Program-made: the position numbers and the translations under genes
In this document: positions 8,125 through 16,167 of the stretch, one piece after another
Numbering within the stretch: position 1 is the first letter of the stretch
Layout of the letters: every line of letters begins with the position of its first letter
Assembly: GCA_021811405.1 (NCBI GenBank)
Contig: JAJZOZ010000008.1
Span: forward strand, 1-36,148
Length of the DNA stretch: 36,148 nt
Direction of reading: 5' to 3'
DNA from: a bacterium
GTDB lineage: Bacteria; Elusimicrobiota; Elusimicrobia; Elusimicrobiales; UBA9959
Notes under the pieces: generated by a model
What the model saw: only the letters and a program-made list of their open reading frames with translations
The model's database searches: none
Told to the model about the DNA's origin: nothing

Positions 8125-9351
8125 TCAGCCCCTCACTATGGCCGCGTACTCTTTCCGCAGCCCGAAGTACTGCGCGAAGAGGCTGCCGATGTCGGTGAGC
8201 CCAGGCATGAGCCCCGTCTTCAGGCCGCCGAGCTTCCGGTCGCCGCCTTTGCGGCAAGCGATGAACGGCAGCGGCTCGTTGTTGTGGTAGCCGTAGTCCT
8301 CGCGGTGGAGCATGCCGTGGTCGGCGGTGATGGCCAGCAGGTCGCCCTTGGCCATGTGCTTCTCTATCAGAGGCAGGCAGCGGTCTATCTCCTCGAGCGA
8401 CTTGAGAGCCCCCTCCACGTCGCGAGTGTGGCCGTAGACGCTGTCGGTGTCGACGAGGTTGGTGAAGATGAAGGTGCCCTTAGGGCGGTAGACGGCGTGC
8501 GCGGCCTCGAGCGCGTTGACGGTGCCCTGTATCGAGAATGGGTTGGTGTCCTTCCTCTTCGGGTGCACGAAACGCAGTTTCAGCGAGGGGTCCAGGTAGA
8601 CCTCGCTGTTCAGCTTGATCTTCGCGCGGTAGGAGGTGTTGACCAGGTCGGCCGTCTTGCCGACCGCCACGGTCCAGACGGCGGCCGCGTTCATGACGTC
8701 CACCAGCGTGCGCTGGCCTATCGGCAGCACCGCGTCGTGGCGGTTGGAGGTGCGGATGATCTCGCCCTGCTCGTTCCTGACGTAGGCGCGGGCGATGGCG
8801 CGGGTAATGGGGATCTTCATCTCCATCGCGAGCGCGAAGGCGGTCTCGGCTATTTTGTGCTGCTCCGCCACCGGTATCACCGACTCGTTCATCGCCAGCT
8901 GGATCAGCGGGTCGCATTTGCTCGCGTAGGCTATCGGCCTGCCGGTGCGCTCGTGCTCCTCGGCGTTAAGCTCGATGGCCTCCATGCCGCCCGCCATCTT
9001 GTTGTAGAAGGTCTTGCGCCCTATGCGCCGCTCCAGCTCTTCGAGGTAGTCGCGGCGGAACCCGTCGGGGAACAGGTCGTAGGTGCGGTGGTCGACCACG
9101 CCCATCATCTCCCTGTGCCCCACCAGGCTGTCGGCGGTGGCGGAGACCTGGCTGACGCGCGCGGCATAGGACTTGCCGCCGGTCTTGCCGAGGCGCTTGC
9201 GGAACTCGGGCAGGACTATCTCCCCCAGACCCAGGCGGCTCAGGTTGGGCAGCTTCACCTTGCCGGGATATTTTGAAAGCAGGTACTCCAGCGTCGAAAG
9301 CCCGACGGCGTCTATCACTATCAGCAGGCCGGTTCTCTGTGCGTGTTTCAT
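8125..9351 (-). CDS. Phosphopentomutase-family metalloenzyme (DeoB-like)
   Basis: This 408-residue alkaline-phosphatase-superfamily enzyme is closest to phosphopentomutase, which interconverts ribose-1- and ribose-5-phosphate using two Mn2+. DeoB-type motifs run in order: metal-binding D14 (LLIVIDAVG), the phosphoacceptor loop ADSLVGHREMMG, the cap-domain segment 'SNRHDAVLP' and 'AVGKTADL', 'TNLVDTDSVYGHTRDVEGA' (metal D and H), 'ITADHG' (metal D-H), and a late His in 'YGYHNNEPLPFIA'. The length equals typical DeoB. The usual phosphoacceptor Thr (KDT.TGHWE) is Ser75 here, and the Lys-Asp pair and W are replaced, so the substrate may differ. The gene has SD GGAGG and lies 18 nt after the methyltransferase stop. 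The family is secure; function as true DeoB is less so. Confidence 0.85.
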   Translation of the reverse strand: MKHAQRTGLLIVIDAVGLSTLEYLLSKYPGKVKLPNLSRLGLGEIVLPEFRKRLGKTGGKSYAARVSQVSATADSLVGHREMMGVVDHRTYDLFPDGFRRDYLEELERRIGRKTFYNKMAGGMEAIELNAEEHERTGRPIAYASKCDPLIQLAMNESVIPVAEQHKIAETAFALAMEMKIPITRAIARAYVRNEQGEIIRTSNRHDAVLPIGQRTLVDVMNAAAVWTVAVGKTADLVNTSYRAKIKLNSEVYLDPSLKLRFVHPKRKDTNPFSIQGTVNALEAAHAVYRPKGTFIFTNLVDTDSVYGHTRDVEGALKSLEEIDRCLPLIEKHMAKGDLLAITADHGMLHREDYGYHNNEPLPFIACRKGGDRKLGGLKTGLMPGLTDIGSLFAQYFGLRKEYAAIVRG

Positions 9352-9366
9352 GGTCCCTCCGTGGAA

Positions 9367-9375
9367 ATTCTACCA
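9367..9375 (-). promoter_or_regulatory. Candidate internal extended -10 promoter
   Basis: On the minus strand TGGTAGAAT (9375-9367) overlaps the stop codon of the methyltransferase gene and lies 15 nt before the ATG at 9351. The same nonamer precedes the gene at 30590 (30575-30583), so it may be a real secondary promoter within the operon rather than chance. Confidence 0.35.
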
Positions 9376-10062
9376 AATGCCCGGCAGCAGCCTGTACCGC
9401 ACCCTGGCCGCGTAAGCCTCGTAGCCGGGCAGGGAGCGGCGCAGCAGGCGGTCCTCCATGGCCGTCCGGAAGACCACGGCGCAGGCCAGCAGCAGCGCGG
9501 GGACCGCGGCGGCCGCCGAGCCCAGCGCGGGCGGGGTGGCCAGGAAGAAAGCGGCCGTCGCCAGGTAGAACGGATGCCTGAGCGCCGAATAGGGGCCGGC
9601 CTCCGCAGTGGACTGCCCGGGCCTGACCGCGGAGGCGCCTATGGCGGACGGGTTGCTCAGCAGCGCCCACAGCGCCAGGGCGTAGGACAGGACTACGGCC
9701 AGGAACGCGGAGACCCGCGCCGCGCTACCCCAGCCGGAGGCCGAGCGCGAATCAGCGCCGCAGACGGCCAGCATGACGAAGGTCAGGGAAGTGACCGCGA
9801 ACCCGAAAACCCTGTCCCACCAGTGGGCAGGGGCCGGGCGCTCGAGCTCCCGCAGGCGCAGCAGGTCCGGAGAGCGGCTGCCCAGCAGCGAGACCACGGC
9901 GGCGGACCAGCCGGCGTAAAGGGCCGCGTACAGCCAGCCGGCCGCCCAGGAGATCCCCCGGGCAGGGACGAAAAGCAGGGCGCAGAGGGCCAGCACGCGC
10001 AGCGCGGCCTTCACTGCGGCCGCCGGGCGCGGGTCCCCGGCGGGAACGGATTCCTCGTGCAT
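9370..10062 (-). CDS. Integral membrane methyltransferase, isoprenylcysteine carboxyl methyltransferase (ICMT/PEMT)-like
   Basis: This 230-residue protein has about five hydrophobic segments. The C-terminal half carries the ICMT/PEMT hallmark: 'GPYSALRHPFYLATAAFF', then 'AMEDRLLRRSLPGYEAY' and 'RVRYRLLPGIW'. The RHP and E-x-x-L...Y motifs bind S-adenosylmethionine in this fold. Eukaryotic relatives methylate prenyl-cysteine; bacterial members have largely unknown small or lipid substrates. It is the first gene of the unit with the DeoB-like and tocopherol-cyclase-like genes. TATAAT (10076-10071) lies 8 nt before the ATG with no Shine-Dalgarno, so the mRNA is predicted leaderless. It is divergent from the peptidase fusion at 10087. 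Confidence 0.8.
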   Translation of the reverse strand: MHEESVPAGDPRPAAAVKAALRVLALCALLFVPARGISWAAGWLYAALYAGWSAAVVSLLGSRSPDLLRLRELERPAPAHWWDRVFGFAVTSLTFVMLAVCGADSRSASGWGSAARVSAFLAVVLSYALALWALLSNPSAIGASAVRPGQSTAEAGPYSALRHPFYLATAAFFLATPPALGSAAAAVPALLLACAVVFRTAMEDRLLRRSLPGYEAYAARVRYRLLPGIW

Positions 10063-10086
10063 ACCCGAAAATTATAGTATATACCC
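10063..10086. promoter_or_regulatory. Bidirectional promoter with overlapping -10 elements
   Basis: Only 24 bp separate the two start codons. TATAAT on the minus strand (10076-10071) and TATAGT on the plus strand (10073-10078) overlap by four base pairs inside ATTATAGTAT. Each is exactly 8 nt from its own ATG (10062 and 10087), and neither gene has a Shine-Dalgarno, so transcription in both directions should begin at or next to the start codon. No clear -35 hexamer is visible. Confidence 0.65.
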
Positions 10087-13000
10087 ATGAACGTACTCCC
10101 ACTCTTTTTAGCCTTTCTGCCGGCCGCGGCCGGCGCCGCCCAGGTCCGCCATACGCTCGACGTAAAGATTACCCCTTCCGCTTCCCTCATCCGCGTCAGC
10201 GACAAGGTCACGCTCGCCACGCCCTCCCGCGAGCTGGTCTTCAGCCTGCACACCGGGATGTCCCCGTCCGCCAGGGAAGGGCGGCTGGAAGAGCTCCCCG
10301 CGGAGGCCGCCTCCCGTTACGGCATAAATTCGGCGGGCTCAGCCCCGCTCTCCGTCTATAAGCTCACCTTACCCGGGCCGGCCTCCTCCTTCACGCTGGA
10401 CTACCAGGGCAGGATCTTCCAGCCGCCGGGCGAGCAGGCCCAGGAATACGCGCGCAGCTTTTCCGAGACCCCCGGCATTATCTCGGCCGACGGCTGCTAT
10501 CTCTCCGGGGCCTCGGGCTGGTACCCCTCTTTCGGGGACGGGCTGGTCACCTACGACCTGCGCGCGTCCGTCCCCGCCCCGTACGACACCGTCTCCGGCG
10601 GCGACAGGACCGAGCACGCCGTGAAGGGCGGCGTCGCCGCCGCCCGCTGGGTGGCCTCCTCGCCGCAGGACGAGATAAACCTGACCTGCGGCAAGTATAC
10701 CGAGTATGCCCGCGAGGAGCGGGGCCTCAAGTACTACGCCTTCCTGCTGCAGCCGGACCGGGCCCTGGCGGACAGGTACCTGGAGGCTACCGGCCGCTAT
10801 ATCTCCATGTACTCGGACCTGCTCGGTCCTTATCCCTACCGCAAGTTCGCCCTCGTGGAGAATTTCTGGGACACGGGCTACGGCATGCCGTCCTTCACGC
10901 TGCTGGGAAGCAAGGTGATCCGGCTGCCGTTCATAATCAACACCTCCTACCCGCACGAGATCCTGCACAACTGGTGGGGCAACGGCGTTTTCGTGGACTA
11001 CGCGTCCGGCAACTGGTGCGAGGGCCTGACAGCCTACCTGGCCGACTACCTGATAGCCGAGAACAGGGGAAAAGCCAGCGAGTACCGGATGGCCACGCTG
11101 CAAAAATACGCGGACTACGTCTCCGGCGGCGCCGACTTCCCGCTGACGGATTTCCGCTCCAGGCATTCCTCCGCGTCGGAGGCAATCGGCTACGGCAAGG
11201 CCCTGATGATGTACCACATGCTCAGGAACATGCTCGGCGACGCCAACTTCCGCAAGGGGCTCCGGAAGTTCTATTCCGACAACCTGTTCAGCACCGCCTC
11301 GTTCGACCACCTGCGCGCCGCCTTCGAATCCGTGACCGGCCCCGGCCGCCTCAAGCCGTTCTTCGACCAGTGGACGAAGCGGGCCGGGGCGCCGGCCCTG
11401 CAACTGCGCGGCGCCAGGCTGACCCGGACCCCGGAAGGCTACGACCTGGACTTCACCGTGGCGCAGACCCAGGACGGCCCGCCGTACTCGATGCAGGTCC
11501 CGGCCGCCATATATCTCGCCGGGCAGCCCGCGCCGCGCATGAAGACGCTGTCGCTCTCCGGCCCAGAGGACACCTTCCATTATTCGGTGCCGGTGATGCC
11601 GGTGCGGCTGGAGATAGACCCGGAATTCGACGTGTTCAGGCGGCTCAGCCCGCTGGAGACGCCCCCCACGCTCTCCCGCGTGCTCGGCGCCGGGAAGCCC
11701 TCCATCATAGTCCCGGCCGGCGCCGGCGGGGCGCGGTGGCGGGAGCTGGCGGCGGCCTGGGACAAGGATAAGAGCAACCTGCCGGAGGTCGCGGAGGACT
11801 CGTCCCTGCCGGCCCCCCCGGAGGCGGCCTCGTACTGGCTTTTCGGCGGAGAGAACCGTTTCGCCCCGGAGCTGCAGAAGTCCCTGGAGCGTTACGGCGC
11901 GGTCTTCTCCTCCGGCTCCGTCACGCTGGACGACCGCGTCTTCCCGCTGGCCGGCAGCACCTTCGTCTTCGCGGCCTTCAGCCCGGCCTCCCCGGAGCGC
12001 TCCGCGGCGCTGATACTCTCGGACAGCGCGGACAAGCTGGGGCTGCTGGCGGCCAAGCTGCCCCATTACGGGAAGTACTCCTGGCTGGTCTTCGACAGCG
12101 GCATGAACTCCGTGGCCGCCGGGATCTGGCCCGTGCGGAGCTCCCCGCTATCGGCCGACTTTTCCGCAGCCGCGCCCGCCGGCGGCCCCTACCCGGCGCG
12201 CGAGCCGCTGGCGGAGCTGCCGTCCGTCTTCTCCGAGGGGAGGCTCAGGGAGGACGCCTATTTCCTGGCGTCGCTGCCCGGGGGACGGGCTCCCGGCTCC
12301 AAAGGGCACGACAAGGCGGCGGCCCGTATCGCCGAGGCCTTCGGGAAGGCCGGCCTGAAGCCTTTCCCGGCGGACGGCTTCGCGCCGCCGGCCCGGCCCG
12401 GGGAGCGCAACGTTTCCGGGGCGGTGCGAGGCACGTCGCGCCCGGCCGAGTACGTCTTCATTACCGCGCACTACGACCATCTCCCCCCTGCCGGCGGGGC
12501 GGTCTACCCCGGCGCTGACGACAACGCCTCCGGCGCGGCCCTGCTGCTGGAACTGGCCCGCTATTACGCGGCCCGCCCGCGGGAGCGCACGATAGTGTTC
12601 GCCGCTTTCGACGGCGAGGAGACCGGCCTGGCCGGCTCGAAGGCGTACCTCGCCGCGCTGCCGGCCGATATAAAGGAAAGGACGGACGCCGCGCTGAACT
12701 TCGACACGGTGGGCAGGCTGGGCGCCGGCAAGATACTGGCGATAGGGACCGGTTCTTCGGACAAGTGGGTGCACATACTCCGCGGCGCGGGCTTCGTGAC
12801 CGGGGCGGACAACGCCCCGGCCGGGGACCTGGACTCCAGCGACCAGGCCAGCTTCATCTCCGCCGGCATACCGGCCATACAGCTGTTCAGCGGCCCCAAC
12901 CCGGACTACCATAAGCCGACCGACACCCCGGACAAGCTGGACGTCCGGGGCATGGCGCGGATAGCGGAGTTCTCGCGGGAGATAATAGACTACCTGGCCG

Positions 13001-13326
13001 GGGACTCGGAATTCCTTACGCGCCCCTCGGGCAGGCCGGCGGCCGCCGGCCCGGCCGGCCAGCGGAAGGTGTCTACGGGGCTGGTCCCGGACTTCTCGTT
13101 CTCCGGCAAAGGGGTGAGAGCCCAGGAGATAGCGCCCGGCTCCCCGCTCGAAAAGGCGGGGCTGAGGGCCGGGGACGTGATAGTGAAGCTGGGAGGCAAG
13201 GCCGCGAACGACCTGAGGGCCTATTCGGCCCTGCTCAAGGAGCTTTCGCCCGGGCAGAAAGTGTCCGTCACTTATATTTCCGGGGACGCCGAGCGCACTG
13301 CCGAGATAGAGCTGGCCGCGCGCTGA
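10087..13326 (+). CDS. Exported M1 aminopeptidase - M28 peptidase - PDZ fusion protein
   Basis: This 1079-residue protein has signal peptide MNVLPLFLAFLPAAAGAA. Domain 1 (about 25-500) is an M1-type gluzincin: GYGMPSF in place of the GAMEN loop, zinc site HEILH at 290-294 and third ligand E312 in NWCEGLTAYLADY. A linker region (about 510-700) has no recognised motif. Domain 2 (about 715-960) is an M28 peptidase with metal ligands visible in ITAHYDH (H795), PGADDNASG, DGEETGLAGS, LNFDTVGRLG and PDYHKPTDTPDKLD. A C-terminal PDZ domain (about 1000-1079; 'IAPGSPLEKAGLRAGDVIVKLGG') may recruit substrates. Both peptidase sites appear intact, so the protein probably trims peptides in the periplasm or on the surface. 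It is divergent from the methyltransferase operon and ends 3 bp from a convergent gene. Confidence 0.9.
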   Translation: MNVLPLFLAFLPAAAGAAQVRHTLDVKITPSASLIRVSDKVTLATPSRELVFSLHTGMSPSAREGRLEELPAEAASRYGINSAGSAPLSVYKLTLPGPASSFTLDYQGRIFQPPGEQAQEYARSFSETPGIISADGCYLSGASGWYPSFGDGLVTYDLRASVPAPYDTVSGGDRTEHAVKGGVAAARWVASSPQDEINLTCGKYTEYAREERGLKYYAFLLQPDRALADRYLEATGRYISMYSDLLGPYPYRKFALVENFWDTGYGMPSFTLLGSKVIRLPFIINTSYPHEILHNWWGNGVFVDYASGNWCEGLTAYLADYLIAENRGKASEYRMATLQKYADYVSGGADFPLTDFRSRHSSASEAIGYGKALMMYHMLRNMLGDANFRKGLRKFYSDNLFSTASFDHLRAAFESVTGPGRLKPFFDQWTKRAGAPALQLRGARLTRTPEGYDLDFTVAQTQDGPPYSMQVPAAIYLAGQPAPRMKTLSLSGPEDTFHYSVPVMPVRLEIDPEFDVFRRLSPLETPPTLSRVLGAGKPSIIVPAGAGGARWRELAAAWDKDKSNLPEVAEDSSLPAPPEAASYWLFGGENRFAPELQKSLERYGAVFSSGSVTLDDRVFPLAGSTFVFAAFSPASPERSAALILSDSADKLGLLAAKLPHYGKYSWLVFDSGMNSVAAGIWPVRSSPLSADFSAAAPAGGPYPAREPLAELPSVFSEGRLREDAYFLASLPGGRAPGSKGHDKAAARIAEAFGKAGLKPFPADGFAPPARPGERNVSGAVRGTSRPAEYVFITAHYDHLPPAGGAVYPGADDNASGAALLLELARYYAARPRERTIVFAAFDGEETGLAGSKAYLAALPADIKERTDAALNFDTVGRLGAGKILAIGTGSSDKWVHILRGAGFVTGADNAPAGDLDSSDQASFISAGIPAIQLFSGPNPDYHKPTDTPDKLDVRGMARIAEFSREIIDYLAGDSEFLTRPSGRPAAAGPAGQRKVSTGLVPDFSFSGKGVRAQEIAPGSPLEKAGLRAGDVIVKLGGKAANDLRAYSALLKELSPGQKVSVTYISGDAERTAEIELAAR

Positions 13327-13329
13327 GGA

Positions 13330-13536
13330 TTACGGCTCGTCGATCTTGCAGGTGTTGATGCCGAGCAGGGAGTAAAGGCCGCACCAGCTGAATATCCCGG
13401 TGAGCAGGGCCACCGCGGCCGCTACGCCCATTATCAGGCCGGCCGTGCCGCCGGTCAGATAGGCGGCGACCCCCAGCGCCATCCCCACGATAATCCTTAT
13501 CACCCTGTCGGGCTTGCCGACGTTCTTGGTAAGCAT
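13330..13536 (-). CDS. DUF2892 (YgaP-like transmembrane) small membrane protein
   Basis: This 68-residue inner-membrane protein begins 'MLTKNVGKPDRVIRIIVG', the canonical N-terminus of DUF2892. Two hydrophobic helices follow (about 14-32 and 36-54), then 'WCGLYSLLGINTCK', where the family usually keeps C-x-x-Y.LLGI.TC. The two conserved cysteines may act in sulfur or redox chemistry, as the related domain of rhodanese YgaP does. The ribosome site GAGGAGG overlaps the stop codon of the upstream thioredoxin-fold gene (9-nt gap), so the two are co-translated and probably redox partners. Confidence 0.88.
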   Translation of the reverse strand: MLTKNVGKPDRVIRIIVGMALGVAAYLTGGTAGLIMGVAAAVALLTGIFSWCGLYSLLGINTCKIDEP

Positions 13537-13545
13537 ATTTCCTCC

Positions 13546-14187
13546 TCAGGCCGCCGCTTCCAGCACGGCCTTCAGCATGGCCGGCTCCGGCTGGGCCCCC
13601 ACCAGGCTGATCCTGTCGTTGACCACTATCTGCGGCACCCCGGACACCCCGTACTTGTCGGCGAGCTGCGGGAACTCGGAGGCCTCTATCATCTCCGCCG
13701 TGACGCTGGCGGAAGCCAGCGCGAACTTGTGCGCCATCACCACGGCCGACGGGCAGTATGGGCAGGTGGGCGTCACGAAGACCTTTATGTTAACCGGCTT
13801 GGCCACCGCGCCGAGAGCGGCCACGGTTTCCGGCTGCAGGTCCTGCGAGCCGGCCGCGGAATTCTTAAGCGCCTCCAGCAGCGACACGAACTCGTAGCCG
13901 GCCGGTATGCCGTAGAAGCGCACCCGGGCCCCGGCGGGACCCTCGACCACCGCCGCGGGGGTAAGCGTAACCCCGTAGGAAGCGGCCTTCTCGGCGTCGG
14001 TAACGCGGTTAAAGGCCTCGAAAACGACCTTGTCGGAAAGGCCGGAGACTTCCCTGTAGAACTCCTCCGCCGGGCCGCAGGTCTGGCACATCAGGTTCTC
14101 CTTGAAGAACACGATCTTGACCGCGCCCGGGAGGTCCGCCAGGCGCTTGCGCACCTCGTCGGCGGTCTGCTGGTCCATGAATCCCAT
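13546..14187 (-). CDS. Two-domain thioredoxin-fold oxidoreductase (PDO-like)
   Basis: This 213-residue protein comprises two tandem thioredoxin folds, like protein disulfide oxidoreductases. The N-terminal fold has CQTC in 'KENLMCQTCGPAEEF' (about 31-45). The C-terminal fold has the glutaredoxin-like CPYC in 'FVTPTCPYCPSAV' and the cis-proline loop 'GVSGVPQIVVND'. The PDO/AhpF-N architecture suggests reduction of disulfides or of a peroxiredoxin. It has no signal peptide, so it is cytoplasmic. The start at 14187 is chosen over an in-frame ATG at 14235 because AAGGAGAGAG precedes it. It is co-transcribed with the DUF2892 gene. Both CxxC pairs are intact. Confidence 0.87.
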   Translation of the reverse strand: MGFMDQQTADEVRKRLADLPGAVKIVFFKENLMCQTCGPAEEFYREVSGLSDKVVFEAFNRVTDAEKAASYGVTLTPAAVVEGPAGARVRFYGIPAGYEFVSLLEALKNSAAGSQDLQPETVAALGAVAKPVNIKVFVTPTCPYCPSAVVMAHKFALASASVTAEMIEASEFPQLADKYGVSGVPQIVVNDRISLVGAQPEPAMLKAVLEAAA

Positions 14188-14258
14188 AAGCTCTCTCCTT
14201 TTCCCCTTCCGAATTAGATGCCGCGGACCGGTCAAAGTTTCAGGGCCCGCCGAAAAGC

Positions 14259-14284
14259 AAAAAAGGCATCCGCCAGGATGCCTT
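14259..14284 (-). terminator. Intrinsic terminator of the MFS-rluA operon
   Basis: AAGGCATCC-TGGC-GGATGCCTT on the minus strand (14284-14263) forms a 9-bp stem followed by a six-T tract (14264-14259). It lies 30 nt past the pseudouridine synthase stop. It also separates this unit from the thioredoxin-fold gene, whose own promoter must lie within about 14188-14258. Confidence 0.9.
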
Positions 14285-14314
14285 ACCGGGAAGCCGCGCC
14301 GCGTCCTCCGGCTA

Positions 14315-14965
14315 TTATAGCACCTTGAGCACGCCCAGGAAATCCGCGGGCGGGTCTGCCTCGAAGGAGAGCGTCTTCCCGGCCGTATCCTTGAACTTCA
14401 GCTTCCAGGAATGCAGCATCAGCCTCGGGTACGCCGCCTGCTTCGCGGCGTCGCCGTACATAGGGTCCCCGACGACAGGATGGCCGATGGAATAGAGGTG
14501 CGCCCTTATCTGGTGCCTGCGCCCGGTGACTATGGAGACCTCCAGCACGGTGGCTTTCTTGTGCTTCTCCAGGACGGCGTAGCGGGTGAGCGAAGGCTTG
14601 CCGTCGAACGCGACCGACATGCGCCCGGAGCCGCGCTGTTTGAGCGGCTTGTCTATCTCCCCTTTCCGCTCCCGCACCTGCCCCTCCACGGCGACCAGGT
14701 AGGTCTTCTCCACCGCCCGGGTCTCGAACAGGCCGGAATAGTACTTGTGCGCCTCCGGGGTGCGGGCGAAGATGATCAGGCCGCTGGCGTCCTTGTCGAG
14801 CCTGTGGGTCACGTACACCCGGCCGAAGCGCTGGTGCAGCAGGCCTACCAGGTGCTTGGCCCGGGCCAGGTCCCCGCGCGCCGGCATCGTCAGCACTCCC
14901 GACGGCTTGTTGACCACCAGCAGTTCCGGGGTCTCCTTCAGCACTTCGATATCTTCGGGTTTCAT
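14315..14965 (-). CDS. RluA-family pseudouridine synthase
   Basis: This 216-residue enzyme isomerises uridine to pseudouridine in rRNA or tRNA. It has the RluA catalytic motif THRLDKDASGLIIFAR with Asp57, the preceding 'LVVNKPSGVLTMPARGD', and the C-terminal 'TGRRHQIRAHLYSIGHPVVGDPMYG'. It lacks an N-terminal S4 RNA-binding domain, as do the shorter RluA-type enzymes such as RluA and TruC. The ATG overlaps the TGA of the upstream MFS gene (ATGA), implying translational coupling. The target uridine cannot be told from sequence. The unit ends in a strong terminator. Confidence 0.92.
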   Translation of the reverse strand: MKPEDIEVLKETPELLVVNKPSGVLTMPARGDLARAKHLVGLLHQRFGRVYVTHRLDKDASGLIIFARTPEAHKYYSGLFETRAVEKTYLVAVEGQVRERKGEIDKPLKQRGSGRMSVAFDGKPSLTRYAVLEKHKKATVLEVSIVTGRRHQIRAHLYSIGHPVVGDPMYGDAAKQAAYPRLMLHSWKLKFKDTAGKTLSFEADPPADFLGVLKVL

Positions 14966-16167
14966 CGGTTGAAGTCCTTTTTGTAAGCTTCCCCGGCGGC
15001 GATGGAGACCACGCCGCCGAGCACCAGGTAGAGCATGGCCAGGAATACCGCCAGTGGCAGGCCGGCGGCGTCCGAGACCAGGCCGAGCAGGAACGGCGAG
15101 ACCGCGTCGCCCAGCGCGTGGATGATGAAGATGTCCACCGCGAAGGCCATGGAGCGCATGCCGGAGGGCACCGTCTCCACGATGGCGGCGTGGTACGGGC
15201 CGGAATACGCAAAGATGAAGAACTCGGCGAGGAACATCAGCGCCAGGCAGGAGCGCAGGTCGCCGGAGAGGATGGCGGCCGCGCCGAAAGGCACGCTCAG
15301 GAAGAAGCTGGCGTAGCCCACCACGAAGTAGGCGCGGCGCGTGCGGGGGCGCAGCCAGTCCGCCGCCCAGCCCCCCGCGAAATTCCCGGCCAGCCCGGCG
15401 GCCACCGTCACCGCGCCGAACAGGAAGCCGGCCCTGGCCACGGAGACCCCGAAGGTGCGCACGAAATAGGACGGCATCCAGGCGGCCAGGCCCCCGACGG
15501 TGAACGTGCCTATGGACTGCGCCAGGCAGACCAGCATGAAGGTGCGGTTGGCGAACAGGGCCTTGTAGCCGGACAGCGGCACATGGACCGCGCGCGAGGT
15601 CTTTTCCGGAGTCTCTTTGAGCGCCAGCGACGCCAGTCCCAGCAGCAGCCCCGGGACGGCCACTATGTAGAAGGCCTCCCGCCAGCCGAAGCGCTGGCCC
15701 AGGTAGCCGCCCAGCAGGTAGCCCACCGCGCTGCCGGCCGGGATGGCCAGGGCGTAGAGCGCCATGACCCTGGCGCGCCTGGCCTCCGGGAACCATTCGG
15801 CCAGGAAGGACGGCGAGACCGTGCCGTAGCCGGCCTCCCCTACGCCCACGGCGGAGCGGGTGACCGCCAGCTGGGCGTAGGTCCTGACCAGCCCGCTGAA
15901 GAGCGTGGAAACGCTCCACAGCACGGCGCTCAGGCCTATGATGGCCGGGCGCCGCAGCCTGTCCCCGAGGTACCCGACGAAGGGGGCCACGCACATGTAG
16001 ACTATCATGAAGGACGAAGCCAGGAAGCCCAGCTGGGCGTCGCTGAGGCGCAGGTCCGTCTTTATCAGCGGGAAGACGGCGTACAGGACCTGCCTGTCTA
16101 TGTAGTTGAACAGGCTGAGGGCGAAGATGAGCGCCAGCACCCTGCGGGCGTATTTAGCGTCGTTCAT
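14962..16167 (-). CDS. Spinster-like major facilitator superfamily transporter
   Basis: This 401-residue protein has 12 predicted membrane helices. The MFS loop 2-3 motif is 'GYLGDRLRRPAIIG', and 'RSAVGVGEAGYGTVSPSFLAEWFP' followed by 'RARVMALY' is characteristic of the Spinster-like subfamily. 'LFNYIDRQVLYAVFPLIKTD' lies in helix 1, where the family conserves an acidic and an arginine residue. Eukaryotic relatives move sphingosine-phosphate or lysolipids; bacterial substrates are mostly unknown. It is the first gene of an operon with the RluA-type synthase, a pairing that looks incidental. Possible promoter TATCAT lies at 16185-16180 with only a short leader and no Shine-Dalgarno. Confidence 0.88.
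   Translation of the reverse strand: MNDAKYARRVLALIFALSLFNYIDRQVLYAVFPLIKTDLRLSDAQLGFLASSFMIVYMCVAPFVGYLGDRLRRPAIIGLSAVLWSVSTLFSGLVRTYAQLAVTRSAVGVGEAGYGTVSPSFLAEWFPEARRARVMALYALAIPAGSAVGYLLGGYLGQRFGWREAFYIVAVPGLLLGLASLALKETPEKTSRAVHVPLSGYKALFANRTFMLVCLAQSIGTFTVGGLAAWMPSYFVRTFGVSVARAGFLFGAVTVAAGLAGNFAGGWAADWLRPRTRRAYFVVGYASFFLSVPFGAAAILSGDLRSCLALMFLAEFFIFAYSGPYHAAIVETVPSGMRSMAFAVDIFIIHALGDAVSPFLLGLVSDAAGLPLAVFLAMLYLVLGGVVSIAAGEAYKKDFNR

Noticed and set aside
10369-12066. 565-codon minus-strand open frame
   Set aside because: It is a shadow of the M1-M28 peptidase gene in GC-rich sequence, with no recognisable domain.
14966-15994. Upstream extension of the RluA-type protein to over 500 residues
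   Set aside because: The extra region is out of frame with the real MFS transporter gene, which occupies it. The ATG at 14965 in an ATGA overlap gives a normal RluA-type length.
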